DNA from: QHBQ01 sp038230695
GTDB lineage: Bacteria > Chloroflexota > Chloroflexia > QHBQ01
Direction of reading: 5' to 3'
NCBI GenBank assembly: GCA_038230695.1
Contig: JBBRMT010000057.1
Coordinates: 1 to 20,972 of the forward strand
Length of the DNA: 20,972 nucleotides
In this document: positions 1 through 6,622 of the stretch, in pieces
Position numbering within the stretch: the stretch's first letter is position 1
Layout: the number at the start of each line of letters is the position of its first letter
Translations under genes and position numbers: made by a program
Notes under the pieces: model-generated
The model's input: the letters and a program-made list of their open reading frames with translations, nothing else
The model's database searches: none
Told to the model about the DNA's origin: nothing

Positions 1-1
1 G

Positions 2-193
2 ATTGCGGCAATAAACAATCTGGTGGTGGGGCTGTGCCGGGGTGTGGGTCAGAACCTGGCGGGTGTACGCCGCCGCTTTGCCGCTCACCCTGCTGAGGCG
101 CTTGCCCTGCTCACATTAGGACTTTTCAATCGCCCTGTTGACTCTGTCTGTGCATCGGTGTACAATGCGTTTAGCTACTACCACTTTAGCTGA
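2..193 (+). pseudogene. 3' end of an ISAs1-like transposase (partial at window edge)
   Basis: An open frame enters from the left edge and ends at TGA 191-193, giving 63 residues. The stretch ending in RRRFAAHPAEALALLTLG resembles the C-terminal helix of ISAs1/H-repeat-type DDE transposases, which commonly end in an alternating Ala/Leu segment after a 'xHPxxALxLL' motif. The last 20 or so residues look unlike that family, so the end may be a fusion to flanking DNA. No catalytic residue lies in the visible part, so whether the full gene is intact cannot be judged. The stop codon overlaps the ribosome binding site of the next gene. The family call is inference from a short tail; it could be another DDE family. 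Confidence 0.5.
138..166 (+). promoter_or_regulatory. Sigma-70-type promoter for the NB-ARC gene
   Basis: TTGACT (138-143), a 17-bp spacer and TACAAT (161-166) give one mismatch in each hexamer against the housekeeping consensus. Transcription would begin near 173, leaving about 32 nt of leader before the ATG at 205. The promoter lies inside the 3' end of the transposase-like frame, so it may be an outward-facing IS promoter. Not tested experimentally. Confidence 0.6.
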
Positions 194-204
194 GGAGTCC
201 TGCC

Positions 205-2928
205 ATGTCTGATAATCAGCCAGCCGATACTCAAGTAACCATTGGAGATATTATCCACAATCGGGGTGTCGTCGCCATCGGCAACAATATTACCATCACC
301 GTCAATGGGCATCTATACCAGCGCCTCTATGTAGGTGTGCCACCCGCACCAGAGATACTCGTGGGGCGTGGTGAATTGGTGCGAAACCTGAAGCAGAAGC
401 TACTTGCGGGCGATACCGTACCTATCTCCGCGTTTAAGGGCTTGCCCGGTGTCGGTAAGACTGCGCTAGCCGCCACCCTTGCCCACGATGCCGACCTACT
501 GGAACACTTTACCGATGGTGTGCTTTGGGTTGGTCTGGGTCAGAACCCCGACCAGATGGTTCTTCTCGGCAAATGGGGCGGAGCGCTGGGGATTTCATCT
601 GAAGACTTGGGACAAATGAGCAGCATTAGGGAACTGGCTGAAGCAATACACGATGCGATTGGTCAGAGAAGTATGCTGCTGGTAATTGACGATGCCTGGG
701 ATACGCAAGCCGGGCTCAACTTCAAGCTAGGCGGCCCCAACTGCGCTCATTTGCTCACCACCCGCAAGCCAGAAATTGCGCTTCACTTTACAGTTAAGGG
801 TGTTATCGAAATACCAGAATTGAGCGCGGAGGATGGGCTGCTTCTGCTGACGGAGCTTGCCCCGATCGCAGTAGATGCCGAGCAGGGGGAGGCAAGAAAA
901 CTTGTCGATGCGGTTGGCTCATTGCCATTGGCTCTGGTGCTGATGGGCGGCTACCTGCGGCAGGAGAGTTACAGCGGCCAATCGCGCCGTATCCATGCCG
1001 CCATCGAAGAGCTTAACCGCACAATCGAACGGATGAAGCTAACCCAGCCGGAATCACCTTTGGAGCGTCACCCCAGCCTCGGCGATACGCCTCTATCTCT
1101 ACTTGCAGCTATCAACCTCACTGATGGCACTTTAGAACAGAGAGAACGCCAGGCAATCCGCGTCCTGGCTGTATTTGCCGCCAAGCCAAACGACTTCTCC
1201 GAGGAAGCCGCAGTTGCTCTGTCCCTTACAAATGCGACAGTCCTGGACCAGCTCACCGACTCGGGGCTGTTGGAGAGCGTAGGGCCGCAGCGCTATACTC
1301 TGCACCAGACTATCGCCGATTACATGAGGGCCAACCTTGCTGGCGAAATTGGCGAACCTGTGTCGAAGTTTCCCCTGCCATCCCTGCAAAAACGATGCGT
1401 TATTTACTACTTCAATTACATGAACCGTGACCGCGCCAAGTGGCAGGGTATCGAGCAAGAGTGGGCGCAGGTTCGTTCCGGCTGGGGCTTCGTTAGCGAG
1501 TTGGTAGGGGAAGAAGACCTGGCTCTCAGATACCTTGCCGCCAGCCAACTGTTCCAAACCAGACGCGGTCTACGTCGTGAGCGTCTGGCCTGGCTTGAGC
1601 GTGGTCTAGTCCTGGCCCAGAAGTTGGATAACCAACAGCAGCAAGCAATTCTCCTCAGCAATATCGGGAGCATTTATGCTGAGTTGGGTGACAAGCAGAA
1701 GGCAATGTTGTGTTACGAGCAAGCGTTGCTGATAGTTCGCCAGTTGGGTGATGCAGAAGGTGAGTCATCATTGCTCAACAGCATCGCCAGCGTACATCTC
1801 GATCTGGGCGAACCACAGCGGGCCATCGAGTACAGCCAGCAAGCCCTGCCGCTAGCCAAACAAGCCAGCGATCGGATGGGTGAGGCAGGCATCCTCAGCT
1901 TGCTGGGCCAAGTGTATAGCACGAGAGGCGAAAAGCAGCAAGCGTTGGAGCAGTGGCAGCAATCACTGCTGCTCCAACAGCAGATCGGCAATTCTGCCGG
2001 TGAAGCCATCGCCTTGAACAACATCGGTGGCCTATATTATGAGCTGGGCGAGTATAATCGTACCCTGGAATATTGCCAGCAGGCTCTTGCTCTGCTCAAA
2101 GAAGCAGGCGACCTGCCGAATCAGGCTGACGCGCTTAATACGATTGGCCTGGTCTATACCACGCAAAACAAATACAACGAGGCAGCAGAATACTTCGAGC
2201 AGGCCCTATCAATCGAACGTCAGGTCGAAGACCGCAATGGCGAAGCAACTACCCTCAACAACATCGGGGCGATGCACGGCCAACTGGGTGACTGGCAGCA
2301 GGCAATCAGTTACCATCAACAATCGCTGCTGCTTCGTAGGCAAGTACAAGATCGTCAGGGTGAGGCGCGAACACTCGGCAATATGGCCACATCCTACGCT
2401 GCGCTTGAACAATATGAATCGGCCTTGACGTACTTCAGCGAGGCGCTTTCACTAGCCCGGGCAGTTGGCGATGTTGTCGCTGAAGCAAATCTGCTCAACA
2501 ATTTGGGTGAGACCTACAGCATACTAGGCCAGCAGCAGCAAGCATTGGAACACTACCTTCTGGCCCTACCGCTCATGCGAAAGACTAGTTACCGCAAAGG
2601 CGAAGCACGGGTACTTAAGAACCTCGGTACGCTTTATTATGCACGGGATAAGAAGCAGATCGCGCTTGAATACTTCGAACAAGCCATACCCGTACTTCAT
2701 GAGATGGGCGAAAGCTTGAATGAGAATGATATAATGTTCATGGTCGCTGCTCTTTATCTATCTACTGGCAGAGAGGACAAAGGCTTGAGTACGCTGGAGA
2801 GCCTTGTAGCTAAAGCTCAGGCAACCCAAGATGCCAGGCTGGATGCTTATCAGTCTATGCTCTGGCGAATTCGGGCCGCAAGTCAGGGCCGCAAGCAAGA
2901 TGTTGGCAAGCGTGGCAAGCCTGCATAG
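205..2928 (+). CDS. NB-ARC STAND ATPase with ten TPR repeats
   Basis: This 907-residue protein is a STAND-class signalling ATPase. Residues 1-45 form a short Gly/Asn/Ile-rich segment (GDIIHNRGVVAIGNN). The NB-ARC core spans about 50-290: Walker A GLPGVGKT (79-86), Walker B MLLVIDDAW (157-165), an LLTTR sensor (183-187) and the GxP-type motif GSLPLAL (238-244). A winged-helix region follows, with YTLHQ (364-368) at the MHD-like position. Residues 481-880 are ten tandem TPRs of exactly 40 residues each, kinesin-light-chain-like, each built around a 'NNIGxxYxxLGxxxxAxxxxxQAL' pattern. No enzymatic effector domain (TIR, nuclease, protease) is recognisable. GAGGAG at 192-197 supports the start. 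The family is known in regulation, in signalling and sometimes in antiphage or self/non-self sensing; which applies here is unknown. The gene looks more AT-rich than the genes after it. Confidence 0.9.
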   Translation: MSDNQPADTQVTIGDIIHNRGVVAIGNNITITVNGHLYQRLYVGVPPAPEILVGRGELVRNLKQKLLAGDTVPISAFKGLPGVGKTALAATLAHDADLLEHFTDGVLWVGLGQNPDQMVLLGKWGGALGISSEDLGQMSSIRELAEAIHDAIGQRSMLLVIDDAWDTQAGLNFKLGGPNCAHLLTTRKPEIALHFTVKGVIEIPELSAEDGLLLLTELAPIAVDAEQGEARKLVDAVGSLPLALVLMGGYLRQESYSGQSRRIHAAIEELNRTIERMKLTQPESPLERHPSLGDTPLSLLAAINLTDGTLEQRERQAIRVLAVFAAKPNDFSEEAAVALSLTNATVLDQLTDSGLLESVGPQRYTLHQTIADYMRANLAGEIGEPVSKFPLPSLQKRCVIYYFNYMNRDRAKWQGIEQEWAQVRSGWGFVSELVGEEDLALRYLAASQLFQTRRGLRRERLAWLERGLVLAQKLDNQQQQAILLSNIGSIYAELGDKQKAMLCYEQALLIVRQLGDAEGESSLLNSIASVHLDLGEPQRAIEYSQQALPLAKQASDRMGEAGILSLLGQVYSTRGEKQQALEQWQQSLLLQQQIGNSAGEAIALNNIGGLYYELGEYNRTLEYCQQALALLKEAGDLPNQADALNTIGLVYTTQNKYNEAAEYFEQALSIERQVEDRNGEATTLNNIGAMHGQLGDWQQAISYHQQSLLLRRQVQDRQGEARTLGNMATSYAALEQYESALTYFSEALSLARAVGDVVAEANLLNNLGETYSILGQQQQALEHYLLALPLMRKTSYRKGEARVLKNLGTLYYARDKKQIALEYFEQAIPVLHEMGESLNENDIMFMVAALYLSTGREDKGLSTLESLVAKAQATQDARLDAYQSMLWRIRAASQGRKQDVGKRGKPA

Positions 2929-2942
2929 AATAGTGGAGAAAC

Positions 2943-3434
2943 ATGGAAATCCACCCCACCCTCGAAGTAACCACCCCCGCCGACTTCGCCGCCTGGCTGG
3001 CCGAACATGGCGCGACCGCCCACGAAATCTGGCCGATCATCTACAAGAAATCCAGCGGCAAGCAAACCGTCACCTACCCACAACTGGTAGAGGTGGGCAT
3101 CTGCTACGGCTGGATTGATGTGCTGGAGAAGACGGTGGACAGCGAACGCTATGCCATCCGCTTCATGCCCCGGCGCAAGGGCAGCAACTGGACCGAGGCG
3201 AACCGCGCCCTCGCCCGCCGCTTTATCGCTGAGGGCAGGATGACTGAAGCGGGCAAGGCGGCGCTGCCGCCCGATCTATTAGGATGCAAGTCAGAGTCTC
3301 AGTCTCAAATTGCCAAAACCCCTGTGTTGCGTGATACTGAGACTCTGAGACTCCCTACGCTAGCTCATCGTCATCGTCATCACGATAGGCCAACACCTGC
3401 ATTAGCTTCAGCGCCCCCAGTACGGCGGCGATAG
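2943..3434 (+). CDS. YdeI/OmpD-associated-like protein, C-terminally altered
   Basis: The first 113 residues match the YdeI family: EIWPIIYKKSSGK (28-40), CYGWIDVLEK (54-63), RFMPRRKGSNWTEANRALAR (73-92) and the IAEGRMTEAGKAAL segment. Family members are usually near 190 residues, with a C-terminal helical part rich in basic and aromatic residues. Here the homology stops at LPPDLL (108-113). The remaining 50 residues are encoded by an inverted repeat and by the antisense of the convergent gene, so the tail is probably not native. GTGGAG before the ATG gives a ribosome site, and the 14-nt gap from the NB-ARC stop suggests co-transcription. YdeI is loosely linked to stress and peptide resistance; the function here is unknown. 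Likely a truncated gene, perhaps non-functional. Confidence 0.7.
   Translation: MEIHPTLEVTTPADFAAWLAEHGATAHEIWPIIYKKSSGKQTVTYPQLVEVGICYGWIDVLEKTVDSERYAIRFMPRRKGSNWTEANRALARRFIAEGRMTEAGKAALPPDLLGCKSESQSQIAKTPVLRDTETLRLPTLAHRHRHHDRPTPALASAPPVRRR
3290..3351. repeat. Imperfect inverted repeat with a 13-bp perfect core
   Basis: TCAGAGTCTCAGT (3291-3303) is the exact reverse complement of ACTGAGACTCTGA (3336-3348), with about 32 bases between. Flanking bases partly pair as well. It lies exactly where YdeI homology ends. It could fold as a hairpin between the convergent genes, but no T tract follows on either side, so it is not called a terminator. Confidence 0.75.
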
Positions 3435-3474
3435 CGAAGGCGATAAACACAACCAGCTTCAGCAGAAAAGACAT
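3355..3474 (-). CDS. 39-residue single-span membrane peptide with acidic tail
   Basis: ATG at 3474 is preceded by AGGAGGG with good spacing, so an independent start is likely. The product has one hydrophobic helix (about residues 4-26) and ends in YRDDDDDELA. Family unknown. The same frame is open upstream into the EamA transporter, so the peptide is also the C-terminus of that longer frame. The strong ribosome site argues that it was originally a separate small gene downstream of the transporter. Function is unknown; small membrane peptides of this sort often attach to a larger membrane partner, but nothing here shows which. Confidence 0.55.
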   Translation of the reverse strand: MSFLLKLVVFIAFAIAAVLGALKLMQVLAYRDDDDDELA

Positions 3475-4449
3475 GATTAACCCTCCTAATATTTTGTTCG
3501 TAAAGTCGTTCCATTGTCCGTAGGGGCGGGTTGCACTCGCCCCTTTTGGGGATCGCTCTAATGATTTTATGCTTACCAGGGCCACCCCCATCAGGATGAT
3601 GGCGATGCCCAGCCATTGATTCCAGACCAGCTTCTCGCGCAGGAAGATGGCGGCCAGCAGCACCGTCACCGCGCTGAACAGCGAACCCAGCACGCTTACC
3701 ACCGCGACCTCTCCCAGCGTCAGGCCGATTGTGGCCGCCACATAGCCAGCGGTATCCAGTACCCCGATACCCAGGATCGGCCACCAGATCTGACGCTGCG
3801 GCACGCTGATGTTTTGGCTGAAGGGGCGGGCCACCAGCGTCAGCAGCAGGATAGTGGTGAGGCGCGATAGCCACACCGGCGCAATGCCGCCCAGCGCGGG
3901 CGCGACGAAGAACCCCGTCGCCCAGAAGCTGATCCCGAAGCACACCGCCGCCAGCATTGCCAGACCCACCCCTGGCGGCAAGCCGTGACTACGCTTCACC
4001 GCCTGCTCAATCTCCGCCTCCAATTTGGGAGTGAGCGTGGTCGAGGCGAGGATTACCCCAACTATTGCCGCCACAATGCCAATGCAGCGTAGCAGGTCCA
4101 GCCGTTCGCCGCTGGCAATCGCCAGCACGGTAGTGAGCGCCGCATAACTGGCGCAAATCGGCGAAACCAGGCTGATGATGCCCACCTCAAACGAGCGATA
4201 GAGTGCCAGCGACCCGCCAATACCAAACAGGGTTGCCAGCATCCCCCAGGCCCAGGGCTGCCACGACGTTTCATTATACAGCCTGACGAACTCGCCCGAC
4301 AACGCCATATAAAGGCTCAATCCCACCAGACCAATGACCTGCATATACAGCAGCGTGCGATAGAAACCGATTGCCCTGCTGGAGTAGCGGGCCACAAAAT
4401 CCGCCGACCCCCAGCCTGCTGCCGCCATCAACCCCAGAAAGATGCCCAA
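3355..4449 (-). CDS. EamA-family (DMT) transporter, C-terminally extended
   Basis: A drug/metabolite-type permease in the inner membrane: two EamA halves with about ten hydrophobic helices, from the first (GIFLGLMAAAGWGSADF) to the last (WLGIAIILMGVALVSI, ending near residue 293). The substrate cannot be read from sequence. The start is TTG 4449, chosen because CGGAGGG precedes it at proper spacing. It follows the cyclase gene by 27 nt on the same strand, so they are probably in one operon. The frame continues past the normal family end through a palindromic repeat (about residues 301-310) and then, without a stop, into a 39-residue peptide with its own ribosome site, for 364 residues in total. 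The extra tail is probably an accident of repeat insertion. Its 3' end overlaps the convergent YdeI-like frame by 80 bp. Confidence 0.85.
   Translation of the reverse strand: MGIFLGLMAAAGWGSADFVARYSSRAIGFYRTLLYMQVIGLVGLSLYMALSGEFVRLYNETSWQPWAWGMLATLFGIGGSLALYRSFEVGIISLVSPICASYAALTTVLAIASGERLDLLRCIGIVAAIVGVILASTTLTPKLEAEIEQAVKRSHGLPPGVGLAMLAAVCFGISFWATGFFVAPALGGIAPVWLSRLTTILLLTLVARPFSQNISVPQRQIWWPILGIGVLDTAGYVAATIGLTLGEVAVVSVLGSLFSAVTVLLAAIFLREKLVWNQWLGIAIILMGVALVSIKSLERSPKGASATRPYGQWNDFTNKILGGLIMSFLLKLVVFIAFAIAAVLGALKLMQVLAYRDDDDDELA
3520..3547. repeat. Palindromic GTAGGGGCG repeat, copy within EamA frame
   Basis: GTAGGGGCGGG...CGCCCC, one of the family of about 25-bp imperfect palindromes seen at 3520, 8342, 13331, 15587, 16191, 16419, 18433 and 18577. 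This copy is translated on the minus strand as part of the EamA C-terminal extension (residues GASATRPYG). Confidence 0.75.
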
Positions 4450-4476
4450 TAGCCCTCCGTTATAATCAATCTGTAA

Positions 4477-5118
4477 TCATCGCAGCGCCGCCCGTGCTGG
4501 TGCGCCATCCGCGCCCACTAGCTTCAGCGGCAGGCAGAGCAATTCGTAACCGCCCGCCCTCACCTCGCGCAAGTCCAACCCCTCCAGCACGATCACCCTG
4601 TTCGCCAGTAGCGCGCGATGTGCGGGCAGGTCATGCGCCCAGTAGGGGTCAACCGAAAGATAGTCAATACCCACCAAAGTCAGCCCTAGGCCCAGAGGCG
4701 GCGGCAGGGCTAGCACCCAGGCGGCATCGGGAGCCAGCGCCGAGTAGTTCGGCACGAACTGCGCCGCCGCCCATACGTCGGCTTCGCTGTTGGCGGTACG
4801 GAGCAGCAGCCTTTTACAGTCAGCGGGCAGCTTCAGGCCACGCAGGTGCTGGGCGGTAATTGGCTGGCCGAAGTGGAGGTGCGACAGGTCGGCCACCTGG
4901 CATGGGCCACACAGCGCGTCAAGCGCCAGCCGCTCGGTGGTCGAGCCGCCCTGCAAGAGGTGCGATGGTGCGTCAATATGCGTCCCCACATGGGCGCTGA
5001 TGCTCATGCGTGACACCATCGCCACCGCCCCGGCCTCGCTCACCACTTCGAGCAGTGGCGGCGGGTCGCCAGGGTAGACGTGGCTATGAGCATCAATTGG
5101 TACGCTGATGTCAATCAC
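4477..5118 (-). CDS. Cyclase-family metal-dependent hydrolase (kynurenine formamidase-like)
   Basis: This 213-residue protein belongs to the cyclase/arylformamidase superfamily (PF04199). The signature HVGTHIDAPSH is at residues 43-53; His43, His47, Asp49 and His53 are the expected metal ligands. VYPGDPP (14-20) and VGIDYLSVD are further family motifs. Length is normal for the family. Members hydrolyse N-formylkynurenine or related amides and lactones; the substrate here cannot be assigned, and no tryptophan-catabolism gene lies nearby. GTG 5118 is the start that gives a full N-terminal strand (MIDISVPI); the ribosome site before it is weak. It lies 42 nt after the glycosyltransferase stop and 27 nt before EamA, so it may be the middle gene of a minus-strand operon. 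Likely cytoplasmic. Confidence 0.85.
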   Translation of the reverse strand: MIDISVPIDAHSHVYPGDPPPLLEVVSEAGAVAMVSRMSISAHVGTHIDAPSHLLQGGSTTERLALDALCGPCQVADLSHLHFGQPITAQHLRGLKLPADCKRLLLRTANSEADVWAAAQFVPNYSALAPDAAWVLALPPPLGLGLTLVGIDYLSVDPYWAHDLPAHRALLANRVIVLEGLDLREVRAGGYELLCLPLKLVGADGAPARAALR

Positions 5119-5130
5119 TGCTCGGCCTAT

Positions 5131-5151
5131 TCATGCCTCTTGCCTCATACC
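5131..5151. repeat. Heptamer tandem repeat, three copies
   Basis: Three 7-bp units (TCATGCC, TCTTGCC, TCATACC) between the cyclase start and the glycosyltransferase stop. A matching array lies at 6446-6466 on the other side of the glycosyltransferase gene. Confidence 0.6.
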
Positions 5152-5160
5152 GCATCACTG

Positions 5161-6342
5161 TTAATCACTATTCGGTCCGGCGTAAGTACGCGCCTTCCAG
5201 ATTACGCCCCTGCCACTGAGGATGCGTATCATCGAGTTGATCAGAATTGCCTCCATTACCAGCCCGCCCAGCGGGTGGCTCAGACTCCAAAGCGGTGATA
5301 GCTTCAGCATCCCTCCCCATTGCAGCCGCATCAGCATCAGGATGGCGCACTGTGCCGCCCCCGCGCCCAGCAGCCACAGCGCGTTGTGAGTTGGGCCAGC
5401 GGTCAGCAGTTCGATTAGCCCGCCCAGTAGCAACAGGGTGGGCAAAACTGATATAATGAACACCAGCACGGCCACGCCGAGAGCCAGCAGCGGACTACCG
5501 ATGGCGACATAGAAGTTTTTGCTCCAGCCCTCCCATAGCGCTGGCAGTGAGCTATACATCCGCGTGCTGACTATATCGAAACCGCCCAGCAGCCGGATGC
5601 GCTTGCCAGCCCCCTTGAATCGAGCGGCCAGCGCGTAATCCTCGATAATCTGTTCTCGCACCGCCATATGCCCGCCTAGCAAATCATATGTGCTGCGCCG
5701 CACCATCAAAAACTGACCGTTGGCGGCGGCGGTAGTGCCGGTAGGGTTGTTGACCCGCTGCAAAGGGCGGTCAGCCATTACTGCTACATAGACTACTGGC
5801 TGCACCACCTTCTCCCAGAAGCTGCCCAATATCTGGAAGGGGTGCAGCGAGAGCAAATCGAGCCGTTCGCGCTGGATGTAATCTACTGCCGAGGTTAGCG
5901 CGTGGGGCTGCACCACCGTGTCGGCATCGGCGAACAGCAGGTAGTCGGCGGAAGGATTGGCCTGCTGCGCCGCCTGGTAGATGGCATAGCACTTGCCGGT
6001 CCAGCCGAGCGGCAATGTAGCGCCGCTAACCACCTGCAAGTTATCGTGCTGCCGTGCCAGCGTGGTGATCAGCGAAAGGGTGTGGTCGGTGGAGTTGTCG
6101 TCAATCACGATCACCTCGTAGCGGTCAGGCGGGTAACTCTGCCTTAGCAGCGAGTTGAGGCACGCCGCAATCGTCGCCTGCTCGTCCCGCGCAGGCACGA
6201 TCACGCTGACAAATGGCGCGGGCCGTCCCACCTGCCATTCGCGCAACGTGGGCATCTGCACCCAGCCGCGCAGCAAATATTGCTGGTAGGCCGCCGCCCC
6301 CAGCATTATAATAGTCAATAGGATCAGGGTAATCGTGAACAC
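5161..6342 (-). CDS. Family 2 glycosyltransferase, HpnB/CrtQ-like, membrane-bound
   Basis: A 393-residue GT-A enzyme with an N-terminal membrane helix (residues 1-24) and further hydrophobic segments in the C-terminal third. Catalytic-domain motifs in order: VSVIVPARDE (45-54), IDDNSTDHT (80-88), GWTGK (113-117), the metal site FADADT (137-142), NGQF (208-211) and EDYAL (234-238). The GWTGK element and topology fit the group that includes hopanoid-associated HpnB and the carotenoid glycosyltransferases CrtQ/CruC, so a lipid-like acceptor is plausible but unproven. The frame is open to TTG 6432, but residues upstream of GTG 6342 are encoded by a G-rich palindrome and look non-native; GTG 6342 starts right before the membrane helix. 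The ribosome site is poor: a GGGAGGGGAG run lies somewhat far upstream. First gene of the minus-strand cluster with the cyclase and EamA genes. Confidence 0.8.
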   Translation of the reverse strand: MFTITLILLTIIMLGAAAYQQYLLRGWVQMPTLREWQVGRPAPFVSVIVPARDEQATIAACLNSLLRQSYPPDRYEVIVIDDNSTDHTLSLITTLARQHDNLQVVSGATLPLGWTGKCYAIYQAAQQANPSADYLLFADADTVVQPHALTSAVDYIQRERLDLLSLHPFQILGSFWEKVVQPVVYVAVMADRPLQRVNNPTGTTAAANGQFLMVRRSTYDLLGGHMAVREQIIEDYALAARFKGAGKRIRLLGGFDIVSTRMYSSLPALWEGWSKNFYVAIGSPLLALGVAVLVFIISVLPTLLLLGGLIELLTAGPTHNALWLLGAGAAQCAILMLMRLQWGGMLKLSPLWSLSHPLGGLVMEAILINSMIRILSGRGVIWKARTYAGPNSD

Positions 6343-6358
6343 AGTTGTCGCCCGCTCT

Positions 6359-6377
6359 CCCCTCCCATCGGGAGGGG
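6359..6377. repeat. G/C-rich palindrome (REP-like)
   Basis: CCCCTCCC (6359-6366) pairs with GGGAGGGG (6370-6377) around a 3-nt loop. The flanking GTTAGGGGTGGG resembles the sequence after the 18644-18664 palindrome. It abuts the glycosyltransferase start and forms the non-native N-terminal extension of its longest reading frame. Confidence 0.75.
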
Positions 6378-6445
6378 TTAGGGGTGGGTGTGCGGGGTCG
6401 CGCCAATGCCCATCGCAACTACTACGCCCCAACCCACGTTTTAAC

Positions 6446-6466
6446 TCATGCCTCGTGCCTCATGCC
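6446..6466. repeat. Heptamer tandem repeat, three copies
   Basis: TCATGCC, TCGTGCC, TCATGCC in direct order upstream of the glycosyltransferase, matching the array at 5131-5151 downstream of it. Confidence 0.65.
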
Positions 6467-6543
6467 TTGAGCGAGGCACAAACGTTGCTTATTGTCTGTC
6501 AAAGATTATACCATACCGAAGATAAGCATTTAAGATAATAGGG

Positions 6544-6592
6544 TGCAGCCAAGCACAATCCGTTTATCCGTTTTTACAATCCGCTGGCTGCA
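6544..6592. repeat. 33-bp dispersed repeat inside a hairpin, upstream of the GTPase
   Basis: A core at 6555-6589 (starting ACAATCCGTTTATCCG and ending CAATCCGCTGGCT) recurs at 18718-18751 in the same orientation and at 18525-18557 inverted. Here the core is bracketed by TGCAGCCA (6544-6551) and TGGCTGCA (6585-6592), which can pair. It lies in the expected leader or promoter zone of the GTPase gene, so it could affect expression. Confidence 0.75.
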
Positions 6593-6622
6593 ACCTACCC
6601 ACCACGAAAAGGAGCAGCACCG

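Noticed and set aside
3290..3351. Inverted repeat between convergent genes as a bidirectional terminator
   Set aside because: The loop is about 32 nt and there is no T tract on either side, so the evidence is insufficient.
6485..6512. TTGCTT/TATACC as the GTPase promoter
   Set aside because: Spacing of 16 and weak hexamers; other AT-rich candidates lie nearby, so no single site could be supported.
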